Source: DATCMU01 sp036563245 (lineage in GTDB: Bacteria > Pseudomonadota > Alphaproteobacteria > Rhizobiales > Devosiaceae). From it: a DNA stretch of 64,000 nucleotides. The stretch spans positions 1 through 64,000 of the forward strand of contig DATCMU010000053.1 of the NCBI GenBank assembly GCA_036563245.1, written 5' to 3'. The position numbers were made by a program, and so were the translations under genes. Shown piece by piece: positions 43,222 through 52,094 of this stretch. The stretch's first letter is position 1. The number at the start of each line of letters is the position of its first letter. The notes beneath the pieces are model-generated. The model made no database searches, was not told the DNA's origin, and was given only the letters and a program-made list of their open reading frames with translations.

Positions 43222-44332
43222 CTAGTTGCTGGTGCTGCCCACACGCTGCGCGAGAGCTGCTTCCATGAAAGCATCGAGATCGCCGTCGAGGACGTCGTCG
43301 GGCGAGGTGTTCTCGACCCCGGAGCGCAAGTCCTTCACCAACTGATAGGGCTGGAGTACATAGGAGCGGATCTGGTGCCCCCAGCCGATTTCGGTCTTCG
43401 AAGACTCCTGCGCGGACGCGGCTTCCTCGCGCTTCTGAAGTTCGGCTTCGTACAGACGCGCGCGCAGCATTTCCCAGGCCGTCGCGCGGTTCTTGTGCTG
43501 CGAGCGCTCGTTCTGGCACTGAACGACGATGCCTGTGGCGAGATGGGTGATGCGGACCGCGCTGTCCGTGGTGTTGACGTGCTGGCCGCCGGCGCCGGAA
43601 GCGCGGTAGGTATCGATCCGCACATCGGATTCCGAAACGTCGATATCGATGGAATCATCGACCACTGGATAGACCCACACGCTCGAGAAGCTGGTGTGGC
43701 GGCGGGCCTGTGAATCGAACGGTGAGATGCGGACCAGGCGATGCACGCCGCTTTCAGTCTTCAGCCAGCCATAGGCGTTATGGCCACGGATCAGAATCGT
43801 CGCCGACTTGATGCCGGCTTCTTCCCCGTCATGGATTTCAATGGTCTCGACCTTGAACTTGTGCCGCTCCGCCCAGCGCGTGTACATGCGCAACAGCATC
43901 AGCGCCCAGTCCTGGCTTTCGGTGCCGCCGGCGCCCGAATGAACTTCAACATAGCAATCGTTGCCGTCTGCCTCGCCGGACAGCAGGGTCTCGATCTGCA
44001 TGCGCGCGGCGTGTGACGCGAGCGTCTTGAGGGCGGCTTCAGCCTCGCTGACGATGTCCTCGTCGCCTTCGGCCTCACCCATCTCGATCAGCTCGACGTT
44101 GTCGTTCAGGCCGGTTTCGAGATCGCGGACCGCGCCGATCTGCGCTTCGAGCGCCTGGCGGTCGCGCATCACGACCTGCGCTGCCGCCGGATCATCCCAC
44201 AGATCGGGCGATTCGGCGCGGGCGTTCAGGTCGTTCAGACGGGATTCGGCTGTATCCCAGTCAAAGATGCCTCCTCAGCAGGGTCAGCGCCTGCTGGATT
44301 TCGTCGACCAGGTTTTCAACTTCTGCGCGCAT
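43222..44332 (-). CDS. prfB: Peptide chain release factor 2, expressed by programmed +1 frameshift
   Basis: Class I release factor for UGA and UAA. The zero frame starts at ATG 44332 and reaches TGA at 44263-44261 after 23 codons. Slipping +1 on CTT-T gives GAC at 44262-44260 and a frame of 346 codons to 43222, 369 residues in total, the normal RF2 length. The anticodon-like tripeptide SPF (RISPFDSQARR) marks RF2, and the catalytic GGQ is in GAGGQHVNTT. A single-frame reading would start at an internal ATG (44172) and lose the N-terminal domain. Located between mrcA (same strand, 88 bases) and the methyltransferase. Confidence 0.96.
44260..44275 (-). promoter_or_regulatory. Programmed +1 frameshift site in prfB
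   Basis: Minus strand reads AGGAGG-CAT-CTT-TGA-C. The internal Shine-Dalgarno AGGAGG is three bases before the slippery CTT codon, which is followed by an in-frame TGA and C, identical in layout to the E. coli autoregulatory site. Confidence 0.95.
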
Positions 44333-44420
44333 ATCCGTCTCTTGCCGTCTGGAACGCCGACCATCTAATGCGACGCGTCGACGCGATCAACCCTTGTGGT
44401 TTGCAGATCGATTGCCTTTG

Positions 44421-46838
44421 TCAGAAAAGGCCGCCCCGCCCGGCATTGATGTCCTGGGGCGTGCCGTCCTGCAGGTTCTCGAAGGCGTTGGTGTCCACCC
44501 CGATCACCGATGTTGTCAGGTTCGGCCCGGTTCCGGGCTTGAACGCCTCGAGAATGGCATCGCCGCCTGCGACCGTCTGTACGCCGGTGGACGGGTCTAT
44601 CCAGGTCTGGGTCATGCCCGCGGGCATGGCAAACGGGGTCGGCGGCTTGCCCTTGAGCGCATCCTGCATGAACTCGGTGAAGATCGGTGCGGCAACGCCA
44701 CCACCTGTGCCGCTCCGCCCCATGGATCGCGGCGTGTCGTAACCCATGTACACACCGACGGCCAGCGAGGGCGTGAAGCCCACGAACCATGCGTCCTTGT
44801 AGTCGCTCGATGTACCGGTCTTGCCCGCCACCGGGCGATTGAGCCGCTTGGCGTAAGTACCGGTGCCGCGCTGGACCACGCCTTCCATCATCGATGTGAT
44901 CTGGTACGCGGTCATGGGATCGAGAATCTGCGGGCGGTTGTCGATGATCAGCGGCTCGGGCTGATTCTCCCATTTGGCGACATTGCAGCCATCACAGACG
45001 CGCTTGTCGTGGCGGTAGACGGTTTTTCCATAGCGGTCCTGGATGCGGTCGATCAGGGTCGGCTCGATCTTGCGGCCACCATTGGCGATGGTCGCATAGG
45101 CGGCGGTCAGCTTCAGAACCGTCGTCTCGCCCGCACCAAGGGCCATCGAGAGCACCGGCAAAAGGTTGTCGTAAATGCCGAACAGCTTGGCGTATTCCAC
45201 GACCAGCGGCATGCCGATATCCTTGGCGAGACGCACCGTCATCACGTTCCGCGACAGTTCGATGCCGCGCCGCAGCGTTTGCGGACCGTAGAACTGCTGG
45301 GCGTAGTTCTCCGGCCGCCAGACGCTGCCATCGGCATTGGTGATCTCGACCGGCGCGTCCAGCACCACAGAGGCCGGCGTGTAGCCATTGTCGAGGGCTG
45401 CCGAATAGACAATCGGCTTGAAAGCGGAACCGGGCTGGCGCATCGCCTGGGTCGCGCGGTTGAACTGCGACTGGGAGAACGAGAACCCGCCGACCATGGC
45501 CAATACGCGGCCCGTGCGCGGGTCCATGGCGACCATGCCGCCCTCGATCTCGGGAACCTGCTCGAGCGTATAGACGCCGTCCTTGCCCTCCACCGGGCTG
45601 ACATAGATCACGTCGCCGACCTTGAGCACCTTGTTCAGCTTGTCCTTGACCCAGGGGATTTCCGGGCCGGGCAGTTGGCCGGTCAATCGGTCGGTATCGA
45701 GCTTGCCGTCCACATTGACTTCGGGACGCAGGCCGATCTTGGCCTCGTTGGCGCCCATTTCCAGGACGACCGCGAGCTTCCACTCGGGCACGTCGCTGAG
45801 CGGCTTGACCTCGTTGAGCGGCCTGCCCCAATCACCGCTGGTGTCGATTCTGGTGACAGGACCGCGGTAGCCGCGCGCCTGATCGAAGGCAATCAGGCCG
45901 TCCATCAGCGCCTTGCGCGCGAAGCGCTGCAGCCGTGGATCGAGCGTGGTGCGCACGCTCAGACCCCCGCCATAGAGCTTGTCCTCGCCATACATCGATG
46001 CGAGTTCGCGGCGTACTTCCTCTGTGAAATAGTCGGCGGAATATAGCTGCGAGCCGGAATGGCGCGGGGTGACGTCGAGCGGATCCTTCTTGGCCTGGTC
46101 GGCCTGCTCCTGGGTCACGTAGCCATTTTCGGCCATGCGGTCGAGCACCCAGTTGCGGCGCTCGATGGCGGCCTTCAGGTGGCGGAAGGGATTGTAGTTG
46201 TTCGGACCCTTGGGCAGGGCGGCAAGATAGGCGACTTCCGACAACTTGAGCTCGTAGAGCGCCTTGTCGAAGTAATTGAGTGCGGCGGCGGCCACGCCGT
46301 AGGAATTCAGCCCGAGGAAAATCTCGTTGAGATAAAGCTCGAGAATCTTGTCCTTGGAAAAGGTCGAATCCATCCGGATGGCCAGCACCGCCTCGCGGAT
46401 CTTGCGGTCGATCGATCGCTCGGGGGTTAGAAAGAAGTTCTTGGCCACCTGCTGGGTGATCGTCGAGGCGCCGGCAATCTGTCCGCGGTCGCCGCTGATC
46501 ATGCGCATGGCTTCGTCGCGCACCGAGCGAATGATGCCGGTGATGTCGATGCCATTGTGCTTGTAGAAGTCCTTGTCCTCGGCCGAAATGAAGGCTTCCG
46601 AGACAATCGGCGGAATGGTCTCGATTGGCTGGAAAAGGCGCCGTTCGCGCGCGTATTCGGCCAGAAGCGTACCGTCGGCGGCATGCACCCGGGTCGTGAC
46701 CGGCGGCTGGTAGTCCTTGAGAACCGTGTAGTCCGGCAAATCCCTGGTCAGGTTCCAGACATAGACGCCTGCACCGACGGCTCCGACCAGTGCGACGAAC
46801 AAGCCGAAACCGAAAAGCCAGCCTAGTATACGCAGCAT
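44421..46838 (-). CDS. mrcA: Penicillin-binding protein 1A
   Basis: Bifunctional peptidoglycan glycosyltransferase/transpeptidase. 805 residues from ATG 46838. N-terminal membrane helix (about 3-26), GT51 domain with SAEDKDFYKHNGID (catalytic Glu) and GASTITQQVAKNF, then an OB-like insert and the transpeptidase domain with SxxK as GSAFKP, SxN as LSRNV and KTG as GKTGTSSDYKDAWFVG. The gene sits 96 bases after amiC and before prfB, an order I know from other alphaproteobacteria. Confidence 0.97.
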   Translation of the reverse strand: MLRILGWLFGFGLFVALVGAVGAGVYVWNLTRDLPDYTVLKDYQPPVTTRVHAADGTLLAEYARERRLFQPIETIPPIVSEAFISAEDKDFYKHNGIDITGIIRSVRDEAMRMISGDRGQIAGASTITQQVAKNFFLTPERSIDRKIREAVLAIRMDSTFSKDKILELYLNEIFLGLNSYGVAAAALNYFDKALYELKLSEVAYLAALPKGPNNYNPFRHLKAAIERRNWVLDRMAENGYVTQEQADQAKKDPLDVTPRHSGSQLYSADYFTEEVRRELASMYGEDKLYGGGLSVRTTLDPRLQRFARKALMDGLIAFDQARGYRGPVTRIDTSGDWGRPLNEVKPLSDVPEWKLAVVLEMGANEAKIGLRPEVNVDGKLDTDRLTGQLPGPEIPWVKDKLNKVLKVGDVIYVSPVEGKDGVYTLEQVPEIEGGMVAMDPRTGRVLAMVGGFSFSQSQFNRATQAMRQPGSAFKPIVYSAALDNGYTPASVVLDAPVEITNADGSVWRPENYAQQFYGPQTLRRGIELSRNVMTVRLAKDIGMPLVVEYAKLFGIYDNLLPVLSMALGAGETTVLKLTAAYATIANGGRKIEPTLIDRIQDRYGKTVYRHDKRVCDGCNVAKWENQPEPLIIDNRPQILDPMTAYQITSMMEGVVQRGTGTYAKRLNRPVAGKTGTSSDYKDAWFVGFTPSLAVGVYMGYDTPRSMGRSGTGGGVAAPIFTEFMQDALKGKPPTPFAMPAGMTQTWIDPSTGVQTVAGGDAILEAFKPGTGPNLTTSVIGVDTNAFENLQDGTPQDINAGRGGLF

Positions 46839-46934
46839 TGCGTGGACACCCGATCCTTGTAGCGCCGGGTCGCCCCGCCGCAATTGGCCCCTGCGTGCAT
46901 CCAGAGCGGGGCAGAAATATGAAGCGGGCTTAAA

Positions 46935-48191
46935 TCACTTTTGCGCCAGCCCGTCAAAATAGCTCACGATACCGCGCGCCAGTGCCTCGGCCACGCGGTC
47001 CCGCCACTGGTCCGATACCAGATTGTGCACATCGTCACGATTGGAAAGGAACCCCAGTTCCACAAGCACCGAGGGCACATCGGGCGCCTGCAGCACGAAG
47101 AAATCCGCCTGGCGCTGCGGGATTCGCCTCAGCCTTACGCTGGGGTCGAGATTGGTGATGATCGACTGCGCGGCCAGAAAGGAGTCCTTGCGCGTCTGGC
47201 GACGCATGAGATCGACCAGAATACTTACCACCTCGGGCGACTCGTTGGGTGGCGCGAGCCCAGCGATCAGGTCCGACTTGTTCTCGTTGTCGGCGAGCAC
47301 CTTGTCGAGAATGTCGGTGGCCTTCTCGTCGCGGGTATAAACGCTCGCCCCCCGGATCGAGGGGTCGTGAAAAGTGTCGGCGTGGATGGAAATGAACAGG
47401 TTCGCCTTGTTCCTGCGCGCCAGATCGACCCGCTGGTTCAGGCTCAGGTATTCGTCATCGTAGCGGGTCAGCGCCACGTCCACCCGGTTGGCACTGGCAA
47501 GGACTTCCTGCAGCTTGAGCGCAAAGGCCAGCACGACGTCCTTTTCCTCCGTGCCGCTGTCCGACAGTGCTCCGCTGTCGGCGCCGCCGTGGCCGGGATC
47601 GATAACCACCAAGGGTCGTGACGTGGCCGGGATATTCGAAGCGCCCGGAGGCGTCGAAGGCGCGTCGAGCGCCGGCGGCGTGGTCGCAGCCATCATCTTG
47701 GCGCCCACCTCGGCCACCTTGGCGAAATGCTGTGGGGTGTCGCCGATCAGGTCGACCACCAGGCGCGCAGGCTGCGTGTTGAGGCGGTCGAGCACATAGG
47801 CCTGCTGCACCTGGGCCGGCTCGTTGAGCATGATGGTGACGCGGGCGCGGCCCTCGCCTGCCATTTCCACCGTATACCCCGAAACGATACCGCTGCCGGC
47901 AAGGGGCTGCGGCGCATCGAACCCGAGTCCGGCGACGCTGACATCGATCACGATGCGATCCGGATCCGCCAGGCTGAATGTGGAAAACCCGGCCCGGCCC
48001 GACAGGTCGAGCACGGCCCGCGCCCTTTGCGGTGTGGACGTGACGCGCGCATCCGACATGCTGGGCAGCACTTGAGGGCCCTGCTGCGCAAAGGCAGGCA
48101 GGGGGACAAGCAAGAACAGTACGAGCATTGCTAGGAATACCCTGAACACCCGGGACAGGCTCCTTCGAATGGCGCGGCGGTCGTGTTGCAT
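46935..48191 (-). CDS. amiC: N-acetylmuramoyl-L-alanine amidase with AMIN domain
   Basis: Periplasmic septal amidase. 418 residues from ATG 48191 (AAAGG upstream). Signal peptide about 1-37 (VFRVFLAMLVLFLLVPLPAFA), AMIN domain (about 40-150) for localisation, and an Amidase_3 catalytic domain: VIDPGHGGADSGA (Zn His), Glu in GTEEKDVVLAF, HADTF, and the C-terminal VLVELGFLSNRDD. An arginine-rich twin RRAIRRSL before the hydrophobic core leaves Tat export possible, but no strict twin-arginine motif is present. Divergent from rne. Confidence 0.94.
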   Translation of the reverse strand: MQHDRRAIRRSLSRVFRVFLAMLVLFLLVPLPAFAQQGPQVLPSMSDARVTSTPQRARAVLDLSGRAGFSTFSLADPDRIVIDVSVAGLGFDAPQPLAGSGIVSGYTVEMAGEGRARVTIMLNEPAQVQQAYVLDRLNTQPARLVVDLIGDTPQHFAKVAEVGAKMMAATTPPALDAPSTPPGASNIPATSRPLVVIDPGHGGADSGALSDSGTEEKDVVLAFALKLQEVLASANRVDVALTRYDDEYLSLNQRVDLARRNKANLFISIHADTFHDPSIRGASVYTRDEKATDILDKVLADNENKSDLIAGLAPPNESPEVVSILVDLMRRQTRKDSFLAAQSIITNLDPSVRLRRIPQRQADFFVLQAPDVPSVLVELGFLSNRDDVHNLVSDQWRDRVAEALARGIVSYFDGLAQK

Positions 48192-48725
48192 AACCTTTAG
48201 TTGATTCTGTGGCGTACTGGTGGCTTGCCGGACAAGACACCGCAAGATGATGAAATGACGGCGGTACCCGGCTCCGGAGATTGTTGTTGCCAATTGGCGG
48301 GAACACCCCTAAAGCCTTTAATTGAGGCGAAATGTGAAGCGGTGCGGTGTTCCGCAAGTTCGGATACCGCGTGGATCCTTGGACAGCACGACACAGTGCG
48401 GCCCTGCAAATCCTGAAATACGCGCCTATATTTCGTTTCAAGGAATTTCGGCCCCAAACGGCCGAAGGGTCGTCGGTCAGGGCGTAGTGCCATGCCTGAG
48501 ACCCAAAAGGACGAGGTCAAATGGGCAAAGGGCAAGCACAGCGCGACGCGGCAGGTTCAACCCGCGTTCGCATGTCTGTGCGGTACATCCCTTCCCACTC
48601 GGTCCCACAAGCGGGCGCAGATCGCGCCTATCCCTCAAGACCTTATGCCCCGCAAGACGCCTTGACTGCCGCGCCCGTCACACGGCGCGGAACGAGCGGC
48701 GCGCGGGTGCGCGGAGTTCAGTTTC
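48192..48725. other. Long intergenic region amiC / rne, probable rne leader
   Basis: 534 bases without a convincing ORF. It must hold both divergent promoters. Known rne genes have long autoregulatory 5' leaders, and a comparable leader is plausible here. Short hairpin TGCGG-TGTT-CCGCA at 48343-48356. No promoter identified with confidence. Confidence 0.45.
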
Positions 48726-51251
48726 ATGGCTACCAAAAGAATGCTGGTGGATGCCACCCACCCGGAGGAAACCCGTGTTGTCGTCACTAGCGGCAACCGT
48801 CTCGACGAATTCGATTTCGAATCTGCCACCCGCCGGCAATTGCGTGGCAACATCTATCTGGCGAAGGTAACGCGGGTCGAACCATCGCTGCAGGCCGCCT
48901 TTGTCGAATATGGCGGCAATCGGCACGGCTTCCTGGCCTTTTCGGAAATCCATCCCGACTATTACCAGATCCCGGTCGCGGACCGCGAGGCGCTGTTGCA
49001 CGACGAACAGGCAGCCGACCGCGCGGAGGCCGACACCCCGGAACCCGATACCATCACTTCCAAGGCAGAGGAGCCCGAGGCCGAGGACGATAGCTCCGAA
49101 GACGGTGGGCATGTCGAGGACGTTCGCGGTGGCGACGAAAGCGTGGAAAACGTTGGCGGCGGCGATGCGCTTGAAGAAGTGCCCGAACGGCGGCGGACCC
49201 CGGCGCGCAAGTACAAGATCCAGGAAGTCATCAAGCGCCGGCAGGTGATGCTGGTGCAGGTTGTCAAGGAAGAGCGCGGCAACAAGGGCGCGGCGTTGAC
49301 CACATACCTGTCGCTGGCAGGACGCTACTCGGTGCTCATGCCCAACACGGCGCGTGGCGGCGGGATTTCGCGCAAGATCACCAATGCCACGGATCGCAAG
49401 CGGCTCAAGGAAATCGCAGGCGAACTCGAAGTTCCCAACGGCATGGGCGTCATCCTGCGTACTGCCGGCGCTTCGCGCACCAAGGCAGAAGTCAAGCGCG
49501 ACTTCGAATACCTGATGCGGCTCTGGGAGAACGTGCGCACGCTCACCCTGCAATCGACGGCGCCGTGCCTCGTCTACGAGGAAGGCAGCCTGATCAAGCG
49601 TTCGATCCGCGATCTGTACAACAAGGACATCGACGAAGTGCTGGTTTCTGGCGACGCGGCTTACCGCGAAGCCAAGGAATTCATGCGCATGATCATGCCT
49701 TCGCACTCCAAGAACGTGCAGCCCTACAAGGAGCCGCAGCCGATCTTCTCGCGCTATTCGGTCGAGGCGCAGCTCGATTCGATGTTCTCCCCGCAGGTTA
49801 CCCTGCCCTCGGGCGGCTACATCGTGATCAACCCCACCGAGGCGCTGGTGTCGATCGACGTGAACTCGGGACGTGCGACAAAGGAGCACAATATCGAGGA
49901 CACTGCGCTGCAGACCAATCTGGAAGCCGCCGAGGAAGTGGCGCGCCAGCTCAGGTTGCGCGACCTGGCCGGCCTGATCGTGATCGACTTCATCGACATG
50001 GAGGAGAAGCGGTCGAACCGACTGGTCGAGCGCAAACTCAAGGATTGCCTGAAGAACGACCGCGCGCGCATCCAGGTCGGCCGGATCTCGCATTTCGGCC
50101 TGCTCGAGATGAGCCGGCAGCGCATTCGCTTCGGCGTGCTGGAAGGCTCCACCCACAGCTGCCCGACCTGTCACGGAACCGGCCTGATCCGCTCGGTCGA
50201 AAGCGTGTCGCTGATGGTGATGCGGGCGATCGAGGATCACGTGCTGCGCAAGCCGGGCGCGTCGATCAATGTGCGCGTGCCCACTGAAGTTGCGCTCTAC
50301 ATCCTGAATGCCAAGCGCAATTCGCTCACCGAGATCGAAACCAACTACAATCTGAGCATCACGCTGACGGCCGATCCCAAGCTGGTGGGCAGCCATTACG
50401 CCATCGAGCGCGGCGAGGCTCGTGGCGTGCCGGCCGAAGTAGCGGCACGTCATGTGAGCGTCGATTCCGCCGACATGGTTGAAATCGAGGAAGAAGTCGA
50501 AATCACCGAGACGGCCGAGGCCGAGGAGAGTTCCGAGAAGTCGCCTCGGCGGCGGCGGCGGCGCAGGCGGCGCGGTGGCGCTTCCGATGACGCGGGGCCG
50601 CAGGTCGCCCAGGGATCGGCCGACGCCGAAACCACCGACGCGGAAGCAGATGGCGACGAGGAAGAATCCGAGGCGCCCGGTCCGCGCGCTTCGGACGACG
50701 AAGACGGAAACGGGCGGCGGCGCAGGCGGCGCGGCCGTCGGGGCGGACGCCGCAACCGGCGTACCGAAGACGGCGTCGAGATTGCTGCGGAGTCGGAAGA
50801 GGCCGGGTCGGCCGCGGAAGCGGCTCCCGAGGCGGAGCCCCCCGAGGGACTTGCCGAGCCGGCCCAGGAACCGTTCGAGGGACCTGAAGAAGTCGTGGCA
50901 CCCGTTCAGGCGGGAGAAGAAAGCGTGAGCGAAGCTGCGCCGGTCGAGGAAGCTCCCCCCGCCAAGCCAAAACGGACGCGCAAGAAAAAGGCCGCCCCGG
51001 CGGAAGAACCTCTGGCCGAGGTCGCAGAAGCGGCACCCGCTCCCAAGGAAGCCGAGCCGGTCGCGGCTGCCAAGGAGCCACCGGCGGCCATTGCCGAGGA
51101 AAAGGACAACGGCACACGGCGCGCAAAGCGCGGCAAGAAGGAATTGCCGCCGGACGAAATCGTCGTCACCTCCACGGCTACCGAGAAGCCGGAGGGCAAG
51201 ACCGACAAGCCCAAGCGTGGCGGCTGGTGGCAGAAGGGATTCTTCGGCTAG
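48726..51251 (+). CDS. rne: Ribonuclease E
   Basis: Essential endoribonuclease and degradosome scaffold. 841 residues. The S1 RNA-binding domain is interrupted by an acidic insert (about 90-160, Glu/Asp/Gly-rich), as in alphaproteobacterial RNase E. The catalytic DNase I-like domain has SIDVNSGRATKEHNIEDTAL and LIVIDFIDME with the metal-binding aspartates, and the Zn-link CPTCHGTG. The C-terminal half is disordered, with two Arg-rich RNA-binding clusters (R608-R616 and R664-R669) and Pro/Ala/Glu stretches, and ends in basic KRGGWWQKGFFG. GGAG is nine bases upstream of the ATG. Confidence 0.96.
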   Translation: MATKRMLVDATHPEETRVVVTSGNRLDEFDFESATRRQLRGNIYLAKVTRVEPSLQAAFVEYGGNRHGFLAFSEIHPDYYQIPVADREALLHDEQAADRAEADTPEPDTITSKAEEPEAEDDSSEDGGHVEDVRGGDESVENVGGGDALEEVPERRRTPARKYKIQEVIKRRQVMLVQVVKEERGNKGAALTTYLSLAGRYSVLMPNTARGGGISRKITNATDRKRLKEIAGELEVPNGMGVILRTAGASRTKAEVKRDFEYLMRLWENVRTLTLQSTAPCLVYEEGSLIKRSIRDLYNKDIDEVLVSGDAAYREAKEFMRMIMPSHSKNVQPYKEPQPIFSRYSVEAQLDSMFSPQVTLPSGGYIVINPTEALVSIDVNSGRATKEHNIEDTALQTNLEAAEEVARQLRLRDLAGLIVIDFIDMEEKRSNRLVERKLKDCLKNDRARIQVGRISHFGLLEMSRQRIRFGVLEGSTHSCPTCHGTGLIRSVESVSLMVMRAIEDHVLRKPGASINVRVPTEVALYILNAKRNSLTEIETNYNLSITLTADPKLVGSHYAIERGEARGVPAEVAARHVSVDSADMVEIEEEVEITETAEAEESSEKSPRRRRRRRRRGGASDDAGPQVAQGSADAETTDAEADGDEEESEAPGPRASDDEDGNGRRRRRRGRRGGRRNRRTEDGVEIAAESEEAGSAAEAAPEAEPPEGLAEPAQEPFEGPEEVVAPVQAGEESVSEAAPVEEAPPAKPKRTRKKKAAPAEEPLAEVAEAAPAPKEAEPVAAAKEPPAAIAEEKDNGTRRAKRGKKELPPDEIVVTSTATEKPEGKTDKPKRGGWWQKGFFG
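50556..50734 (+). repeat. 20-bp direct repeat encoding the two Arg clusters of RNase E
   Basis: CGGCGGCGCAGGCGGCGCGG occurs at 50556-50575 and again at 50715-50734, in the same reading frame, encoding Arg-Arg-Arg-Arg-Arg-Arg-Gly. Confidence 0.85.
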
Positions 51252-51281
51252 GACCAGCCCATTCAGATCAGGAACATCGAC

Positions 51282-51310
51282 GGCGGCCTCCGGGCCGCCG
51301 TTTGTTTTTG
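51282..51310 (+). terminator. Rho-independent terminator of rne
   Basis: Stem CGGCGGCC / GGCCGCCG with a 4-base loop followed by TTTGTTTTT, 30 bases beyond the rne stop codon. Confidence 0.9.
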
Positions 51311-51365
51311 ACACGGCTCTGGGCCTGTTGCCATATTCTGTCAGCGTCTGGTTCGGAGAAGCCGC

Positions 51366-52070
51366 ATGTCGCGCACGGAGCGCCTGTTCGATCTGTTGCA
51401 GATTCTGCGTCGCCACCGCATTCCGGTCACCGGGGGCGCACTGGCGAGCGAACTGGGCGTCAGCCTTCGTACCCTTTACCGGGACATCGCAACGCTCCAG
51501 GCGCAAGGCGCCGAAATCATCGGCGAGCCAGGGCTGGGCTATGTTCTCAAGCCCGGGTTCATGCTTCCCCCGCTCATGTTCTCCGAGGACGAAATCGAAG
51601 CATTGGTCCTGGGGTCGCGGTGGGTGTCGGACCGGGGCGACCAGAGGCTCGCCGCCGCCGCGGCCAATGCGCTGGCCAAGATCGGGGCGGTGCTGCCCCG
51701 AGACCTGCGTGAGCAGGTCGATGGCACAGGATTGATGCTGGCGGGTGGCGATATCGTCCGCGACCGCATCGATCTGGGGGAGATGCGCCAGGCCATCCGG
51801 CGCGAACGCAAGGCGCGCATTACCTATCTTTCGCTCGAAGGGGTGGAGACCGAACGCACGGTCTGGCCTTTTGCCATCGGCTTTTTCGAGAAAGTCCGGG
51901 TTCTGACCGCGTGGTGCGAAATGCGAGAGGACTTCCGCAACTTCCGGACCGACCGAATTGTCACGGCCACCTATATGCCGGAGCGCTATCCCCAACGCCG
52001 ACAGGCGTTGCTCAAGGAGTGGGCGGCCCGTATGGCGCTGCGCGGACAACCGGACGCGGCCCGCTCCTGA
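51366..52070 (+). CDS. WYL-domain transcriptional regulator (YafY family)
   Basis: 234 residues. N-terminal winged helix-turn-helix (about 1-55): RLFDLLQILRRHRIPVTGGA and LGVSLRTLYRDIATLQAQG. The C-terminal WYL domain (about 135-225) has ARITYLSLEG and WPFAIGFFEKVRVLTAWCEM. Such proteins often respond to nucleic acids or small ligands, for example in DNA-damage control. It has its own start signal GGAG. The target is unknown; it converges with the aminotransferase (24 bases). Confidence 0.92.
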   Translation: MSRTERLFDLLQILRRHRIPVTGGALASELGVSLRTLYRDIATLQAQGAEIIGEPGLGYVLKPGFMLPPLMFSEDEIEALVLGSRWVSDRGDQRLAAAAANALAKIGAVLPRDLREQVDGTGLMLAGGDIVRDRIDLGEMRQAIRRERKARITYLSLEGVETERTVWPFAIGFFEKVRVLTAWCEMREDFRNFRTDRIVTATYMPERYPQRRQALLKEWAARMALRGQPDAARS

Positions 52071-52094
52071 TCTGCACGGGCCAAAGCGGCGCGG

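Noticed and set aside
44173..44332. prfB as a pseudogene because of an in-frame TGA after 23 codons
   Set aside because: The TGA is part of a canonical programmed +1 frameshift site and the downstream frame is complete.
48678..52049. 1,123-codon minus-strand open frame opposite rne
   Set aside because: Antisense to confidently identified rne and the WYL gene; low-complexity Arg/Gly/Phe composition typical of a GC-rich shadow frame.
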